Assembly: GCA_046048295.1 (NCBI GenBank)
Contig: JBJOGJ010000215.1
Coordinates: forward strand, 1-6,834
DNA: 6,834 bases
Source: CBDCWA01 sp046048295
GTDB taxonomy: Bacteria > Pseudomonadota > Alphaproteobacteria > Rhizobiales > Hyphomicrobiaceae
Direction of reading: 5' to 3'
Position 1 is the stretch's first letter. The number at the start of each line of letters is the position of its first letter. Below the pieces are notes generated by a model. The model was given only the letters and a program-made list of their open reading frames with translations. It did no database searches and was not told where the DNA came from. Of this stretch, positions 5,662 to 6,834 are shown in pieces. Made by a program: the position numbers and the translations under genes.

Positions 5662-6507
5662 TCAGTGAGACAGAAGCAGTGGAACTTTCGAGCCGTGGAT
5701 CATGTCACGGGACACGCCGCCGAAGATGGATTCGCGGAATTGCGAATGCCCGTATCCTCCCATCACGACGAGATCGGCCGCGGCGTCCACGGCACACATC
5801 TGCAGGGTCTCGGATATGCTGCGCCCGCTGCTCGGAACCCGCTCGAGAGTTACCTTTTGTCCGTGACGGGCGAGCGATGCCGAGATGTCGGCGCCTGGCT
5901 CCTCACCCCATCCCCGGCCGCCTGCCACGGGATCTACGACGACTACGGTCGTGCTGTCCGCCCGCTCGATCAGCGGCAAAGCATCGTTGACAGCGCGCGC
6001 AGCCTCCCGTGAAGCGTCCCAGGCGACGACAATTTTCTTGCCGACCGCGTTGGCGCTCCAGCCTGTCGGGATGATGAGAACGGGACGGCCTGAACTGAAT
6101 AACGCGCCGTCAAGGATCGCTTCGCGCAGACTGGCATTCTCGTCGGCCGTGGGCTGTCCGACGATCGAAAGATCGGCATGTCGTGCCTGCCTGCCGGCCG
6201 CCTCCGTGAGCCCGATCGCCTCGTGGCTGATCCATCGAGCATCGGCCGATAGCTTTTGCTCGATGAGCCTGGTCTTGGCCTCTGACGCGACCGCAGCGGC
6301 TTTCGCCCGTGCTGTCTCGATCTGTTCGACGTCAAACGTCATGTCGGCGCCTTCCGGACCGGCAACGAAGTGGGTGTAGACCTGTAGCGAAGTGCCAACC
6401 GCGCTGACGTGTGCACCGAATGTGCTTGCAAGTGAACACGCGGCGTCGAATCGGACTGTGGAATCGCCACCGTCGTCGAGAAAAACGAGCAGGGTCTTGA
6501 TTGTCAT
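5662..6507 (-). CDS. Universal stress protein with two UspA domains
   Basis: The 281-residue product is a tandem UspA protein, usually cytoplasmic and often induced by starvation, low oxygen or redox stress. Domain 1 (about 1-148) opens with KTLLVFLDD but has a degenerate nucleotide loop (GQPTADENASLREAIL at 117-132). Domain 2 (about 156-281) has KIVVAWDASREAARAV at 158-173, with D164 in the usual place, and a near-canonical ATP-binding signature G250-x2-G253-x9-G263. G264 replaces the usual Ser/Thr. This pattern of one worn and one intact site is common in tandem Usp proteins. The ATG at 6507 has GGAG (6519-6516) eight bases upstream. The gene lies downstream of the phasin-like gene on the same strand and may be read from its transcript; no separate promoter is obvious in 6508-6664. 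The exact ligand and inducing condition cannot be read from the sequence. Confidence 0.92.
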   Translation of the reverse strand: MTIKTLLVFLDDGGDSTVRFDAACSLASTFGAHVSAVGTSLQVYTHFVAGPEGADMTFDVEQIETARAKAAAVASEAKTRLIEQKLSADARWISHEAIGLTEAAGRQARHADLSIVGQPTADENASLREAILDGALFSSGRPVLIIPTGWSANAVGKKIVVAWDASREAARAVNDALPLIERADSTTVVVVDPVAGGRGWGEEPGADISASLARHGQKVTLERVPSSGRSISETLQMCAVDAAADLVVMGGYGHSQFRESIFGGVSRDMIHGSKVPLLLSH

Positions 6508-6568
6508 CGGACAAACTCCGGCATGGGTTGAAGTGGTTCCGCCCGCGCGATGGCGATCTGGTTCCAGG

Positions 6569-6664
6569 TTAGTGTTGCACGCTGTCCCTCGCGCACCAGC
6601 GCTCGAGTGCGGATTTCCGCGCTGCTTCCTGCAACGCCTCCGTGTTCTGCGTTATCGCGCTTTG
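6569..6664 (-). pseudogene. In-frame continuation of the phasin-like gene past a TGA
   Basis: Directly after the TGA at 6667-6665 the same frame stays open for 31 codons to a TAA at 6571-6569. The reading is amphipathic and helix-like (QSAITQNTEALQEAARKSAL at the start) with about three quarters of codons ending in G or C, as in the gene before it. It looks like the former C-terminal helix of the same protein, cut off by a nonsense change such as CGA to TGA, or by a base-call error. A chance open stretch of 31 codons is also possible. Confidence 0.4.
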
Positions 6665-6834
6665 TCAGATCCGGGCGACAGTCGACATTTCCTGCCCGTA
6701 ATCCTCTGCCGCCTGCTGCCAAAAGCTGGCATAGGCAGACCAGTACTCTTCAGGGTTCCGGCTGCAGAGAAGTTTGGCCACGAGGTTCGTGTCCTGCTCC
6801 GCCCTGCGACGCAGAAATTGATGCCATTCGAGCC
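6665..6834 (-). CDS. Phasin-like protein, C-terminal part (5' end beyond the window)
   Basis: Only the last 55 residues are visible; the gene enters from the right edge. The segment matches the Phasin_2-like pattern as I know it: EWHQFLRRRAEQD at residues 2-14 of the fragment, then a Cys in a 'L-C-S-R-N-P-E-E' stretch (22-29), then FWQQAAEDYGQEM (37-49). It is helical and charged with aromatic anchors, as in proteins that coat polyhydroxyalkanoate granules or share that fold. No motif proves granule binding. The frame ends at a TGA at 6667-6665 and appears to go on in the same frame beyond it, so the protein may be shortened. It precedes the universal stress protein gene by 157 bases on the same strand. 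Confidence 0.6.
   Translation of the reverse strand, partial: LEWHQFLRRRAEQDTNLVAKLLCSRNPEEYWSAYASFWQQAAEDYGQEMSTVARI

Noticed and set aside
6504..6722. 72-codon - strand open frame ending with a four-base ATGA overlap with the uspA-like start
   Set aside because: It overlaps the phasin-like frame out of register, its residues show no family pattern, and it has no convincing ribosome site. The ATGA overlap may be chance. A frameshifted phasin tail fits less well than the continuation in the phasin's own frame.

Overview
The window carries the soxB-soxC-soxD part of a thiosulfate-oxidising (Sox) cluster on the + strand, followed by a secreted GlcG/HbpS-type protein. After that come three genes on the - strand: a small secreted protein of unknown function, a tandem-domain universal stress protein, and the 3' end of a phasin-like gene that runs off the right edge. 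The GC-rich codon use, Tat-exported SoxB and SoxC, a diheme SoxD, and the phasin/UspA neighbourhood suggest an alphaproteobacterium, perhaps of the Hyphomicrobiales. This placement is inferred from gene content and protein style, not from a database match.

Layout, + strand: positions 1-169 hold a short flank with a terminator-like hairpin (about 52-78) and possibly the tail of an upstream gene. soxB spans 170-1861. A 157-base intergenic region (1862-2018) follows, with a candidate promoter and four perfect tandem copies of an 8-base unit. soxC is 2019-3314 and soxD is 3298-4470, overlapping by 17 bases. The GlcG-like gene (4502-5011) starts 31 bases after soxD and is probably co-transcribed. 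Layout, - strand: the phasin-like end (6665-6834), then uspA-like (5662-6507), then the hypothetical secreted gene (5087-5587). These face the sox genes tail to tail across 75 non-coding bases.

How the genes work together (established for Sox systems): substrate sulfur is carried on a SoxYZ cysteine after SoxXA loads it. SoxB hydrolyses the terminal sulfone off as sulfate, and the molybdenum/heme pair SoxCD oxidises the remaining sulfane atom. SoxC and SoxD together indicate complete oxidation of thiosulfate to sulfate without stored sulfur globules. SoxXYZA are not in this window and would be expected nearby. The GlcG-like protein may serve this periplasmic haem-rich system, but its role is unknown.

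The points most worth checking are the 8-base tandem repeat before soxC, an in-frame TGA that seems to cut short the phasin-like reading frame, a perfect hairpin between the stress protein and the secreted protein, and the secreted proteins of unknown role. I saw no mobile element, CRISPR array, rRNA or tRNA.
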